64,000 nt of DNA from Rhizosaccharibacter radicis. GTDB taxonomy: Bacteria > Pseudomonadota > Alphaproteobacteria > Acetobacterales > Acetobacteraceae. The stretch's first letter is position 1. Each line of letters opens with the position of its first letter. Where the stretch lies: positions 272,939-336,938 of the forward strand of contig JAMZEJ010000006.1 of assembly GCA_024508355.1 (NCBI GenBank). The letters are read 5' to 3'. This document shows, piece by piece, positions 1 through 8,584 of the stretch. A program made the translations under genes and the position numbers. The notes under the pieces are model-generated. The model saw nothing but the letters and a program-made list of their open reading frames with translations, made no database searches and was not told the DNA's origin.

Positions 1-15
1 TTCACATGGAAGCCG

Positions 16-276
16 GTGCGGAACAAGCACCGGTCCGTGCGCTTCGCGCCCGGCGGCCGCGTCCGCGCGGCGACGGCGATCGCTCTCGCCGCGGCTCTCG
101 GCGCCTGCACCACCGAAGGCCCGGTGGCCGGCACGGGGTCGCCCGGCGCCGCGCCGGGCTACGGCTATGTCTGCTACGCGGGCGTCTATCAGTGCCGGGT
201 GCCGACGCAGGTGCCGTTGAACTCGCCCTGCTCGTGCCCCGGGATCGGCGCGCCGTCCTTCGGCACGGTCCGCTAG
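16..276 (+). CDS. small cysteine-containing lipoprotein, unknown function
   Basis: An 86-residue product from a GTG codon. The basic N-terminus is followed by a hydrophobic stretch and a lipobox-like LGAC at about residues 28-31, so it is probably a lipid-anchored envelope protein. The mature part is short, Gly/Pro-rich and carries four further cysteines (CYAGVYQC and CSC), which could form disulfides in the periplasm. The start is uncertain because the window begins 15 bases upstream and the true start may lie outside. Its TAG stop overlaps the stop of the convergent permease. I recognise no functional domain. Confidence 0.6.
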   Translation: MRNKHRSVRFAPGGRVRAATAIALAAALGACTTEGPVAGTGSPGAAPGYGYVCYAGVYQCRVPTQVPLNSPCSCPGIGAPSFGTVR

Positions 277-1712
277 GCCACTCTCACCGACGTTCCGGCG
301 GCGACAGGGGCGATGGCGGCCGCCATCGCCCCGCTCCGGCGGGCCCATAGCCGCATCGTCACGAAATAGCCGCCGCCGCTCAGAAGCAGGACGATCACCG
401 GCACCGGCATGGAAGCCGGCACGATCCACAGGGACAGCGCGACGCCGATCGCCGTCCACAGCATGGCCGCAGGATTGACGCCGCCGGCGTACCAGTAGCG
501 CCCGTGCGGCTGCAGCAGCGCCGGCACGTCCGGCCGCAGCCGCTTCAACAGCAGGTAGTCCGCGAGCAGGATGCCCGCCACCGGCGAGAACGCCGTGCCG
601 AGCAGGATCAGCCAGCCGGTATAGCCCTGCGCCAGCGATGGAAACGACGACAGCGCGATGCCCAGGATGCTCACCGCGACCGTGGCGCCGAAGCGGCCGA
701 TACGCTCGAACACGTTCAACAGCGACAGGCCGCCGGTGTAGAGATTGAGGACGTTGATGGTCCAGTTGTCGAACACGATCACCAGCAGCAGCAGGCAGAA
801 CGACAGCGGCGTGGGCGAGATCTGCGCCATCAGCGCGAACGCGTTGTCCAAGTGCCCCTCGGTGGCCCCGGCCGCATAAGCGCCGATCGTGCCCACCACC
901 GCCGCGCCCACGCCCGAGGCGGCGAGGGTGCCGATCCACATGTCGCGGCGCGAGCGCGAGTAACGGCAGAAATCGGCGGCGTCGGTGATCATGGTGAGCC
1001 AGGTGGAGGTGGCGGTGTTGAGCCACGTCACGAACAACAGCCACTGGAACCCGTGCCCGGCATAGCCGAACACGGCGGCCGGGCGGAAATGCGGGTCGGG
1101 ATAGACCACGAAGCTCCACAGCACCCAGCCCAGGATCACCAGCTTGAGCGGTAGGGCGATCCGAGACAGGATCTTCAGCGACCCGTAGCCCACCACCGCC
1201 ACCAGGGCTTGCAGGAACCCGAACACCAGACTGATCACCAGCAGCGAATGGGCCGTGCCGGTCCAGCGATCGAGCACGGCGACGATGGCGAGCGATCCGG
1301 CGACGGTCTGGAACGCGAACCAGTAGACCGAGGCGACGGTGCGCAGCACTGACGGCAGCAGCTTGGCACCGCGGATGCCGAACGCCATGCGGGCCGCGAC
1401 CTGTCCCGGAACGCCGTGATCCACCCCGATGGTCGCCATCACCACGTAGGCCAGGAACGCCAGCAACGTCCCGCCCGTCTGCGCCAGGATGGCCGCCCAG
1501 ACCGGCAGGCCCGCCGCGACCGACATGCCGGCCACCAGGATCTGTCCCGGGTTGAGCTGGAAGTTGATCAGGATGCAGAACAGATCCTGCCAGCGCACGG
1601 TGCGCAGATGCGCCGGCACCGGCTCGATGCCGTAGCGCTCGATGGTCGCGGCACGCGGTTCGGACGCATCGCTCACGGAACGTGCATCTTCGGAGGCAAG
1701 GCTGGCAGACAT
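273..1712 (-). CDS. NCS1-family nucleobase:cation symporter (cytosine/purine/hydantoin permease)
   Basis: A 479-residue polytopic inner-membrane protein with about twelve hydrophobic segments. The family signature is visible in the N-terminal third: an FQLNPGQ stretch in TM1, then GVDHGVPGQVAARMAFG. A DFCRYSRSRRD loop resembles the NCS1 DFSRY element after TM6. Such proteins import cytosine, purines, hydantoins or related bases with H+ or Na+; the substrate cannot be told here. The frame stays open upstream to 2165, but ATG at 1712 is preceded by a GGAGG ribosome-binding site 4 nt away, and family-like sequence begins only there. It is convergent with the lipoprotein gene, sharing the CTAG at 273-276. 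Confidence 0.85.
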   Translation of the reverse strand: MSASLASEDARSVSDASEPRAATIERYGIEPVPAHLRTVRWQDLFCILINFQLNPGQILVAGMSVAAGLPVWAAILAQTGGTLLAFLAYVVMATIGVDHGVPGQVAARMAFGIRGAKLLPSVLRTVASVYWFAFQTVAGSLAIVAVLDRWTGTAHSLLVISLVFGFLQALVAVVGYGSLKILSRIALPLKLVILGWVLWSFVVYPDPHFRPAAVFGYAGHGFQWLLFVTWLNTATSTWLTMITDAADFCRYSRSRRDMWIGTLAASGVGAAVVGTIGAYAAGATEGHLDNAFALMAQISPTPLSFCLLLLVIVFDNWTINVLNLYTGGLSLLNVFERIGRFGATVAVSILGIALSSFPSLAQGYTGWLILLGTAFSPVAGILLADYLLLKRLRPDVPALLQPHGRYWYAGGVNPAAMLWTAIGVALSLWIVPASMPVPVIVLLLSGGGYFVTMRLWARRSGAMAAAIAPVAAGTSVRVA

Positions 1713-2045
1713 GGGTCCTCCGGCGTCGGCGTTTCCAGGGCGGCAGCAAGAGATGTGCCAGCGCTCCAGCGTCGCTGTTAAAGCACTCCCCACGGCAAGG
1801 GCGGGAATGGCGAGACCGGACGGCGCGGGCACTCGGACACCGGGTAGGAGCGAGGAGGAAAATCCGCCTCGGGCCAGGCGGCTGCATTCGTTCATCGCCG
1901 GGCGCGGGGGAACGGCGCTCCAACGCCCGATTTGTCCCACCCGGGCGCGAAAAGATGCCGACGCGGCAGCCTTCTCGGTCCGGCGGGCGAGGGCGTGATC
2001 CTGTATAGGTGATCGCGGCGCGCGAGACGCGACAGGAGGCGGACG
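1713..2045. other. intergenic region between divergent permease and rarA genes
   Basis: This 333-nt region must hold the promoters of the two divergent genes. Apart from a GGAGG site facing the permease (about 1717-1721) and AGGAGG facing rarA (about 2034-2039), I see only a weak TATAGG hexamer at 2004-2009 without a convincing -35 partner. No RNA gene or riboswitch is recognised. Confidence 0.4.
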
Positions 2046-3470
2046 GTGAAACGACCTAGCGAGCCGGCAGGCGACCCGCCGGCGGCGGACCTGTTCGGGT
2101 CGCCCGCATCCCGCGGCCCCGACGAGACGATGCACGCTGGCCGGAATGGCCGCCCGGCGGCGCACTCCTCACCGCGGTCGCCGCCGCCGCCGACCCAGCC
2201 GCTCGCCGACCGTCTCAGGCCGACCCGCCTGGAAGAGGTGGTGGGCCAGCCGCACCTGCTGGGCCCCGAGGGCGCGCTGCGGCGGATGCTGGAACGGGGC
2301 GCGCTGCCAAGCCTGATCCTGTGGGGCGGCCCCGGCGTGGGCAAGACCACCATCGCCCGGCTGCTGGCCGAGGCGGCGGGGCTGCACTACGCCCAGCTGT
2401 CGGCGGTGTTCTCCGGCGTCGCCGATCTGAAGCGGGCGTTCGAGGAGGCGACCCGGCGCCTCGCAGCGGGCGGGCGCGGCACGCTGTTGTTCGTGGACGA
2501 GATCCATCGCTTCAACCGGGCCCAGCAGGACGGTTTCCTGCCGGTGGTGGAGAACGGCACGGTGGTGCTGGTGGGCGCCACCACCGAGAATCCCAGCTTC
2601 GCGCTCAACGGCGCGTTGCTGTCGCGGTGCCAGGTGCTGGTGCTGCGGCGGCTGGACGACGCTGCGATGGAGGCGCTTCTGCGGCGCGCCGAGGCGCTGG
2701 CGAGGCGGCCGGAAGGCGAAGGTCTGCCGCTCACGCCGGAAGCGCGCGCGTCGCTGCGCGCCATGGCCGACGGCGATGGGCGCTACCTGCTGAACATGGC
2801 CGAGCAGCTGCTGGCGCTGCGTGATCCCGCGCCACTCGACGTGACGGCGTTGTCGGCGCTGCTCGCCCGGCGCGCGGCGCTCTACGACAAGGACCGCGAG
2901 GAACACTACAACCTCATCTCGGCGCTCCATAAATCGATGCGCGGATCGGACCCGGACGCAGCCCTCTACTGGCTGGCGCGCATGCTGGCGGGTGGCGAGG
3001 ATCCGCGCTTCCTGGCCCGCCGCCTGACGCGCTTCGCCGCCGAGGACGTGGGCATGGCCGATCCCCGGGCGCTGCCGCTCGCGGTGGCGGCCTGGGAAAC
3101 GTTCGAGCGGCTGGGCTCTCCCGAAGGCGAGCTGGCGCTGGCGCAGCTGGTGGTGCATCTGGCGACGGCGCCCAAATCCAACGCGGTGTATGCCGCCTTC
3201 GGCGCCGCGATGCGGGCGGCGAAGGAGACCGGCAGCCTGCCGCCGCCCGCCCATATCCTGAACGCGCCCACGAAGCTCATGAAGGACATCGGCTACGGGC
3301 GGGATTACCGCTACGACCACGACCAGGCCGACGGTTTCTCCGGCCAGAACTACTTCCCCGACGGCATGGCGCGCCGGCAATTCTATCGTCCCACCGACCG
3401 TGGCGAGGAGCGCGAGATCGGGCGCAGGCTGGACAGCTGGGCGCGAAAGCGGGAGAGCCCTCCCGCATGA
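2046..3470 (+). CDS. rarA: replication-associated recombination protein A (RarA/MgsA AAA+ ATPase)
   Basis: A 474-residue AAA+ ATPase related to clamp-loader subunits. It acts at stalled replication forks and single-strand gaps. Walker A GGPGVGKTT lies at about residues 94-102 and Walker B is FVDEIHRFNRAQQ. The C-terminal tetramerisation region, including the family-typical GYGRDYRYDHD segment, is complete. The first ~50 residues are Pro/Ser-rich and not family-like; homology starts near PLADRLRP. The GTG start is chosen because AGGAGG lies 6 nt upstream; ATG at 2130 is an alternative. It is the first gene of a five-gene coupled operon, and its TGA overlaps the next ATG (ATGA). Confidence 0.93.
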   Translation: MKRPSEPAGDPPAADLFGSPASRGPDETMHAGRNGRPAAHSSPRSPPPPTQPLADRLRPTRLEEVVGQPHLLGPEGALRRMLERGALPSLILWGGPGVGKTTIARLLAEAAGLHYAQLSAVFSGVADLKRAFEEATRRLAAGGRGTLLFVDEIHRFNRAQQDGFLPVVENGTVVLVGATTENPSFALNGALLSRCQVLVLRRLDDAAMEALLRRAEALARRPEGEGLPLTPEARASLRAMADGDGRYLLNMAEQLLALRDPAPLDVTALSALLARRAALYDKDREEHYNLISALHKSMRGSDPDAALYWLARMLAGGEDPRFLARRLTRFAAEDVGMADPRALPLAVAAWETFERLGSPEGELALAQLVVHLATAPKSNAVYAAFGAAMRAAKETGSLPPPAHILNAPTKLMKDIGYGRDYRYDHDQADGFSGQNYFPDGMARRQFYRPTDRGEEREIGRRLDSWARKRESPPA

Positions 3471-4441
3471 GCGTCGTGCAGATCACCGTCACCGAGGACG
3501 AGAACGAGATCCGGCTGGATCGCTGGTTCCGCCGCCACTACCCGCACCTCACCCAGGGCGCGCTGCAGAAGCTGTGCCGGACAGGACAGGTGAGGGTGGA
3601 CGGCAAGCGGGCCGACACCTCCACCCGCCTGCTGCCGGGCCAGGCGGTGCGCGTGCCCCCGATCCCGCAGGCGGCCAAGCCAGCGCCGGCGCCGGTTCCG
3701 GTGGTGGACGAACGCGACGTCAAGGAGATGACCCGGATGGTCGTCTATCGCGACGACCACGTGATCGTGCTGAACAAGCCGTCCGGATTGCCCGTGCAGG
3801 GCGGTCCCGGCATCACCCGGCACGTGGACGGGCTGCTCGACGCGCTGCGGTTCGGCTCCGAGCACCGGCCCCGCCTCGTGCACCGCATCGACCGCGACAC
3901 CTCGGGGCTGCTGCTGCTGGCGAGGACGCCCGGCGTCGCCGCCAAGCTCGCGGCCGCGTTCCGCACGCGCGACGTGCGCAAGCTGTACTGGGCGGTGGTG
4001 ATCGGTCGCCCCACGCCGCCGGACGGGGTGATCGACCTGCCGCTGGCCAGGCTGGGCGCCGGCCCGGGCTCGCTCACCATCGCCGCGCAGCGGGACGAGG
4101 ACGACGCGGCCCATGCCCTCACCGAATATGCCACCCGCGATTCCGCCGGCCGCAAGATGAGCTGGCTCGAGCTGTCGCCGATGACGGGCCGCATGCACCA
4201 GCTGCGGGTGCATTGCGAGGCGCTCGGCACGCCGATCCTGGGCGACCCGAAATACGGGGTCGAGGTGCCGCACCCCGACGGCTTCGCCGAGCGGCTGCAT
4301 CTGCATGCGCGCGCGCTCGAGCTGCCCCATCCCGCCGGCGGCCGCCTCGTGGTCGCCGCCGAGCTGCCGCCGCACATGCGCGAAACCTTCAAGGCGCTCG
4401 GCTTCACGGCCGGGGCCACCCCGGCCGCGGTGCGACGCTGA
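3467..4441 (+). CDS. rluC: RluA-family 23S rRNA pseudouridine synthase (RluC-like)
   Basis: A 324-residue enzyme that isomerises specific uridines in 23S rRNA. An N-terminal S4 RNA-binding domain (about residues 12-70) precedes the catalytic domain. The catalytic motif HRIDRDTSG is at 139-147, with the nucleophilic aspartate at about D142; GRMHQLRVH and the GDPKYG element follow. Domain order fits RluC/RluD, but the target uridines cannot be read from sequence, so the symbol is tentative. The start overlaps the rarA stop by 4 nt, and its own stop shares one base with the next ATG (TGATG), so translation is probably coupled. Confidence 0.88.
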   Translation: MSVVQITVTEDENEIRLDRWFRRHYPHLTQGALQKLCRTGQVRVDGKRADTSTRLLPGQAVRVPPIPQAAKPAPAPVPVVDERDVKEMTRMVVYRDDHVIVLNKPSGLPVQGGPGITRHVDGLLDALRFGSEHRPRLVHRIDRDTSGLLLLARTPGVAAKLAAAFRTRDVRKLYWAVVIGRPTPPDGVIDLPLARLGAGPGSLTIAAQRDEDDAAHALTEYATRDSAGRKMSWLELSPMTGRMHQLRVHCEALGTPILGDPKYGVEVPHPDGFAERLHLHARALELPHPAGGRLVVAAELPPHMRETFKALGFTAGATPAAVRR

Positions 4442-7002
4442 TGAAGCGCGACGCCGCCACCGGCCGGCGCGGGGGCGGGCTCGTCCGGCTGGTCCGCCTG
4501 CTGGCCGTGCTGCTGGGCATCCTGGTGCTGGCCGGGGCGGGGATCCAGTCGCAACTGAACCAGGATGCGATCCGGCGCCGCATCGAGATGGCGGCAGCGC
4601 GGCAGACTGGGCGCGCGCTGGCGATCGACGGCTTCGCGCTGAGGCTGTTGCCCACGCCGCAGATCTCGGCGCGCGCCGTCCGCTTCGCCGACATGCCGGC
4701 CGGGGCGCGGCCCGACATGCTGACGACGGGGCCGGTGACCCTGCACCTGTCGCTGCTGCCCCTGCTGCGGCACGTGGTGCGCTTCGACGTGGTCCGGGCT
4801 TCCGATGCCGCGCTGCTTCTGGAGCGCGTGGCCGACGGCCGTGCGAACTGGCGGATGCAGCCGCCGTCTCCGCCGCCGGGAAACGGTTCCGCCGTCACCC
4901 ACCCCCACGAACGCTGGAAGATCGAGCTCGGCAGCCTCCACCTGGAAGACGCCCGGGTGGAATGGCATGACCGCCACCCCGGGATCGGGGTGCGCCCGCT
5001 CGATGGCGCCGTGTCCGGCTTGTCGGTCGACGCGGACGGCCTCGATGGAAACCATCCCCGGGCGACCGGCGCCGGGCGTCATGACACGGCCGGCTTCGCC
5101 TTCACGGCGAGCTCGGGCGATATCGGCTTCCTGTTCGCGCCCGACACGCGGGACCGGCAGCCCTGGCCGCTGCGCGTCGCCGTGACCGAACGGCTGGGCG
5201 GCCGTGTGGCGGCACAGGCGACGGCCGACGCCACCCTCCAGCGCATCGGGGCGGGGATCGCCGCCACGGGCCGGATCGATCTACGGGCGGCCGATATCCG
5301 GGACCTGTCGGCGCTGTTTCCCCATGCGGTTCTTCCCGAGGCCCACGACGCGACGCTGGCGGCGTCCGGCAGCCTGGACGCCGCTGGGCGCTGGGCGCTG
5401 ACCTCACTGGCGGCCTCGGCCAGAACGGTGCGCGCTCCAGCCGGGGAGGCTGGATGGCCACGAGCCCTGGTGCTGGACGCGATCGACATCCGGGCGCCCC
5501 GGCCCGACGCGCCGCTGGCCGTGGCCGCCACCGGGCGGTGGCGGACGGCGGGGGAGCACGGCCGAACGCCGGTCGAACGTCCGGTGCATCTGTCCGGCCG
5601 TGCCGGCACCCTGGCCGCGTTGCCGGGATGGCTGTCGCCCCCGGGCGGCCCCCGAGGCGATCATGGGGGCGACGACCTGCCGGACGTTCCGGTGGCGCTG
5701 GACGGCGGCTACGGGGACGCGAGCATGTATGCCGGCGGCCGGGTCGGACACCGCCGGCTGAGCCTCGACATCGACGCGACGGTGCCGTCCCTGGCCACGC
5801 TGGTGCCCCACGCGCCGTCGCTGCACCGGGCGCATCTGGTGGCCCGGCTGGACGCGGAGAATGGAGAGCTCTTCCGCGTATCCGCGATGAAGCTGACGTC
5901 GCGGGAAGCCACGCTGGCCGGAGAGGTCTCCTTCCAACGCGGTGCCCGGCCCTCCTTCACGGTTGCGCTAGCCGGCGAGCGGATCGACCTCGACGGGCTG
6001 CTGGCGGGGGTTCCCTCGGCGTCCGGCCAGGCGAAGCCGGACGAGGTGCCGGGGCCGGCCTCGCGCCCATCGCCGTCCCCCACCCCTGCGGCGAACGGGT
6101 CGGGAACGGCGGCGGAAGCATCGGACGGGGGGAAACTGCCTTTCGCGGCGCTCGATCTGGCGGATCTGGACGTCACGCTCCGCTCGGCCCTGCTGCGGCT
6201 GGGTGGCGCCGATTATCACGATCTCGACGCCAGGCTGCTCCTGAAGAAGGGCGTTCTGCGGATCGCGCCCCTGCGGGCGGTGGGCCCTTACGGCGCGCTG
6301 GATGCCAGCCTCGATGCCGATGCCGGGCGGACCAGCCTCGGCATCGCCATGCACCCGCTGATGCTCCCGACGGACACCGTCGCGCATCTGCTGGGCATGA
6401 CGCCGTCGCTGCACGGCGTGGTGGAGCTGGTAGGCGCCCTCGCCGGCCAGGGCGCAACCCGCGACGCGCTGCTGCGCGCGCTGCAGGGCGATCTCGGCCT
6501 GTCCATGGTCGACGGCACGATCGACGACTCGTTGCTGCGGCAGTTCGCGGGCCGGTCGTTCGGTGGCGATGGCGGAGGACAGACCGCGCTGCGATGCCTA
6601 GCCCTGGTGACCGGCACGGCGGACGGGCGCATCCATCTCCGGCAGGGGCTGCTGCAATCGAGGCGGGTGACGCTGTCCGGCCATGGGACGATCGAGCTGC
6701 CGGACGGGGCGCTGGACCTGCATCTGCTGCCCACGGTGGCGATCGGCAGTGCCGGCGCGGCGATGCCGGTGCGGGTCGGCGGCACGCTGGAAGCGCCGAC
6801 GGCGTCGCTCGACCCGGCGGCGCCCGGCGGACGCTTCGCGCTGACCATCGGCCCCAGGGCGCCGTTGGCCGATCCCTGCGGCCCGGCCCTGGCGGCGGCG
6901 AGAAGCAACCTGCCGGGACCGGGGCCGGGGGCGGACATGCCCGCGCCCAAGGCCAGGCAGCGGCCGCTCGACATCCTGCGCAACCTCGGGATCCTGCGAT
7001 GA
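4441..7002 (+). CDS. AsmA-family envelope protein
   Basis: An 853-residue protein with one N-terminal membrane anchor (about residues 14-34) and a large periplasmic region rich in beta-strand-like hydrophobic/polar alternation. The first 120 residues carry the AsmA pattern: QLNQDAIRRRIE, then a FALRLLPTPQISARAVRFAD stretch. A Pro/Ala-rich linker near residues 535-560 separates the two halves, and the C-terminal AsmA_2-like domain contains GVVELVGALAGQG. AsmA proteins are bridge-like proteins linked to phospholipid transport and outer-membrane assembly. The ATG is fixed by the TGATG junction with the pseudouridine synthase gene. The next gene overlaps by ATGA. This is one of two AsmA proteins in the window. 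Confidence 0.82.
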   Translation: MKRDAATGRRGGGLVRLVRLLAVLLGILVLAGAGIQSQLNQDAIRRRIEMAAARQTGRALAIDGFALRLLPTPQISARAVRFADMPAGARPDMLTTGPVTLHLSLLPLLRHVVRFDVVRASDAALLLERVADGRANWRMQPPSPPPGNGSAVTHPHERWKIELGSLHLEDARVEWHDRHPGIGVRPLDGAVSGLSVDADGLDGNHPRATGAGRHDTAGFAFTASSGDIGFLFAPDTRDRQPWPLRVAVTERLGGRVAAQATADATLQRIGAGIAATGRIDLRAADIRDLSALFPHAVLPEAHDATLAASGSLDAAGRWALTSLAASARTVRAPAGEAGWPRALVLDAIDIRAPRPDAPLAVAATGRWRTAGEHGRTPVERPVHLSGRAGTLAALPGWLSPPGGPRGDHGGDDLPDVPVALDGGYGDASMYAGGRVGHRRLSLDIDATVPSLATLVPHAPSLHRAHLVARLDAENGELFRVSAMKLTSREATLAGEVSFQRGARPSFTVALAGERIDLDGLLAGVPSASGQAKPDEVPGPASRPSPSPTPAANGSGTAAEASDGGKLPFAALDLADLDVTLRSALLRLGGADYHDLDARLLLKKGVLRIAPLRAVGPYGALDASLDADAGRTSLGIAMHPLMLPTDTVAHLLGMTPSLHGVVELVGALAGQGATRDALLRALQGDLGLSMVDGTIDDSLLRQFAGRSFGGDGGGQTALRCLALVTGTADGRIHLRQGLLQSRRVTLSGHGTIELPDGALDLHLLPTVAIGSAGAAMPVRVGGTLEAPTASLDPAAPGGRFALTIGPRAPLADPCGPALAAARSNLPGPGPGADMPAPKARQRPLDILRNLGILR

Positions 7003-7730
7003 GCGGCAACGCGAACCGCCGCCTCTGGAGCGAGGCGAGCGTGTCGGGGGACGCGGGCCACTGGCAGGTGATGCTGGATGGGCGCCCGCTGCGGGTGCCG
7101 GGTGGCGGGGTGATCGACCTTCCGACGACGGCGCTGGCGGAAGCCGTGGCGGCGGAATGGCGGGCGGCGGGTGACGGACGGATCGGCGGCTCCTTCGCCC
7201 CGAACGCCGTGCCCCTGACCCAGCTGTGCAACACCATGCTCGCGCGGGTGCGCCCGCACCGGGACCGCGCCGTGGCGATGCTGCTGAAGCACGGCGAAAG
7301 CGACCTGCTCTGCTATCCCGCCGATCACCCCGCCTCGCTGGTGTCGCGCCAGCGGGCCGAATGGCTGCCCTGGCTCGACTGGTGCCGGGAACGTTTCGGG
7401 GCGTCGTTGCTGGTCGGGCCGGGGGTGATGCCGGTGCAACAGCCGCCCGACGCGATCGATGCCCTGCGCGAGGCGCTGACGCGCAGGACGGATGCGGAGC
7501 TGACGGGCCTCGGTCTCGCGGTGCCGGTGCTGGGAAGTCTGGCGCTCGGTCTGGCGCTGGCGGAAGGGGCACTGGATGCCGCGGAAGCGGCGCGGATCGC
7601 CACGCTCGACGAGCAGGTGCAAGCGGAGGAGTGGGGCGAGGACGCTGAGGCCGCCGCCCGCCTCCGGGCCCTGGGGGCCGAGATCGCGCTCGCCGAGCGG
7701 TTCATCCGTCTCGCGGGAGCGAGGACATGA
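6999..7730 (+). CDS. ATP12-family F1-ATPase assembly chaperone
   Basis: A 243-residue protein matching the ATP12 family, which binds the F1 alpha subunit during ATP synthase assembly and is shared by mitochondria and alphaproteobacteria. Recognisable parts are the N-terminal VMLDGRPLRVPGG segment, the MTQLCN-like PLTQLCNTML, the strongly typical GESDLLCYPAD, and the acidic QAEEWGEDAEAA near the C-terminus. Length is normal. The start overlaps the AsmA stop (ATGA) and the stop overlaps the acylphosphatase start (ATGA). Its place in a replication/rRNA/envelope operon rather than beside atp genes is common in alphaproteobacteria. Confidence 0.88.
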   Translation: MSGNANRRLWSEASVSGDAGHWQVMLDGRPLRVPGGGVIDLPTTALAEAVAAEWRAAGDGRIGGSFAPNAVPLTQLCNTMLARVRPHRDRAVAMLLKHGESDLLCYPADHPASLVSRQRAEWLPWLDWCRERFGASLLVGPGVMPVQQPPDAIDALREALTRRTDAELTGLGLAVPVLGSLALGLALAEGALDAAEAARIATLDEQVQAEEWGEDAEAAARLRALGAEIALAERFIRLAGART

Positions 7731-8026
7731 CGGAACACCACCGGACGCAGAGGTGGCTGATCGTCGGACGGGTGCAGGGCGTGGGGTACCGCGACTGGAT
7801 GTGCCGGGCCGCGGGCGCGCTGGGCGTCGCGGGCTGGGTTCGCAACCTCGGCACGGGGGAGGTCGAGGCGCTGGTGCGGGCGCCGGGAGACGTGCTGGAC
7901 CGGCTGCGCGAGGCATGCCGAAGCGGGCCATCCGCCGCCATCGTCGCGGAGATCCGGGAACGGGACGTCGCGGAGGGAACCGATTCGGTCGGGTTCGAGC
8001 GGCGGCCGGACGCGACCGGGCGTTGA
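7727..8026 (+). CDS. acyP: acylphosphatase
   Basis: A 99-residue enzyme that hydrolyses carboxyl-phosphate bonds of small acyl phosphates. The phosphate-binding loop GRVQGVGYR is present with catalytic Arg at about residue 22. The second catalytic element GWVRNLGTGEVE supplies Asn at about residue 40. Length is typical. ATG overlaps the ATP12 stop, so it is the last gene of the rarA operon. A GC-rich hairpin follows 35 nt after the stop. Confidence 0.92.
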   Translation: MTEHHRTQRWLIVGRVQGVGYRDWMCRAAGALGVAGWVRNLGTGEVEALVRAPGDVLDRLREACRSGPSAAIVAEIRERDVAEGTDSVGFERRPDATGR

Positions 8027-8354
8027 TCGCACGGCATCGGGCGGAATGACGCGTGCGGGCGCGGACGGGCCGCGTCCGCCGCACCCTGGGGCAGAGGGCG
8101 GTCGGCTCGGGCGCGCAGCCAGTCAAAGGGCGTCGGGTTGGGCCGGTGTAGCGGCCGACCGGTGCCGACCGTGGCGGGACGTTTCCGGACCTGAGCGGGT
8201 CCCGCTTTCCCGCCCGGATGGCGGGGCATGCCGTATTTTCGCCTCCGTGGCCGGTAGGGTGCGCCGTTGTAACACTCGAAGCGTGATGATCGGTTACACG
8301 CCGGAACATGTTTCGGGACTACCACCGCCAGGTGATCGACGGGGGACGCGAGAC
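8027..8354. other. intergenic region after acyP
   Basis: Apart from the hairpin at 8061-8079, I see no recognisable gene, RNA or repeat here. A frame open from 8046 runs through the region but lacks protein-like composition until the small membrane ORF starting at 8355. Confidence 0.4.
8061..8079 (+). terminator. GC hairpin downstream of the rarA-acyP operon
   Basis: GCGGACG and CGTCCGC form a perfect 7-bp stem around a 5-nt loop, 35 nt after acyP. There is no T tract, so if it terminates it is probably Rho-assisted. Confidence 0.35.
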
Positions 8355-8504
8355 ATGGATCCAACGGACACGAAGATGAAGGTTGCTCCGGGCGGACGCA
8401 GGTTGAGGCGCTCGCTCGCGATCGTCGCGGCCCGGTGCGCGATGGCTTCCTGGGCGGTGGTGGCGCTCACTCCCGTGGTCGTCGTGATCCTCGCCCTGAG
8501 CTGA
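8355..8504 (+). CDS. possible 49-residue single-pass membrane protein
   Basis: ATG at 8355 is preceded by a purine-rich GGGGGA tract. It opens a 49-residue frame with a basic N-terminal half and one strongly hydrophobic C-terminal segment (about residues 29-48, ending VVALTPVVVVILALS). This topology fits small membrane proteins that regulate transporters or stress responses, but no homologue is recognised and coding status is uncertain. Confidence 0.35.
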   Translation: MDPTDTKMKVAPGGRRLRRSLAIVAARCAMASWAVVALTPVVVVILALS

Positions 8505-8584
8505 CGCGCGGGCCCGGCGCTTGAAGGGGCCGCCGGTCGCGGCCACAGTTCCGGCATGTCTTGCACAACGCCTGGAGCTTCCTC

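Noticed and set aside
1713..2165. N-terminal extension of the NCS1 permease up to 2165
   Set aside because: The extension would overlap rarA, has no family similarity, and a good Shine-Dalgarno supports ATG at 1712.
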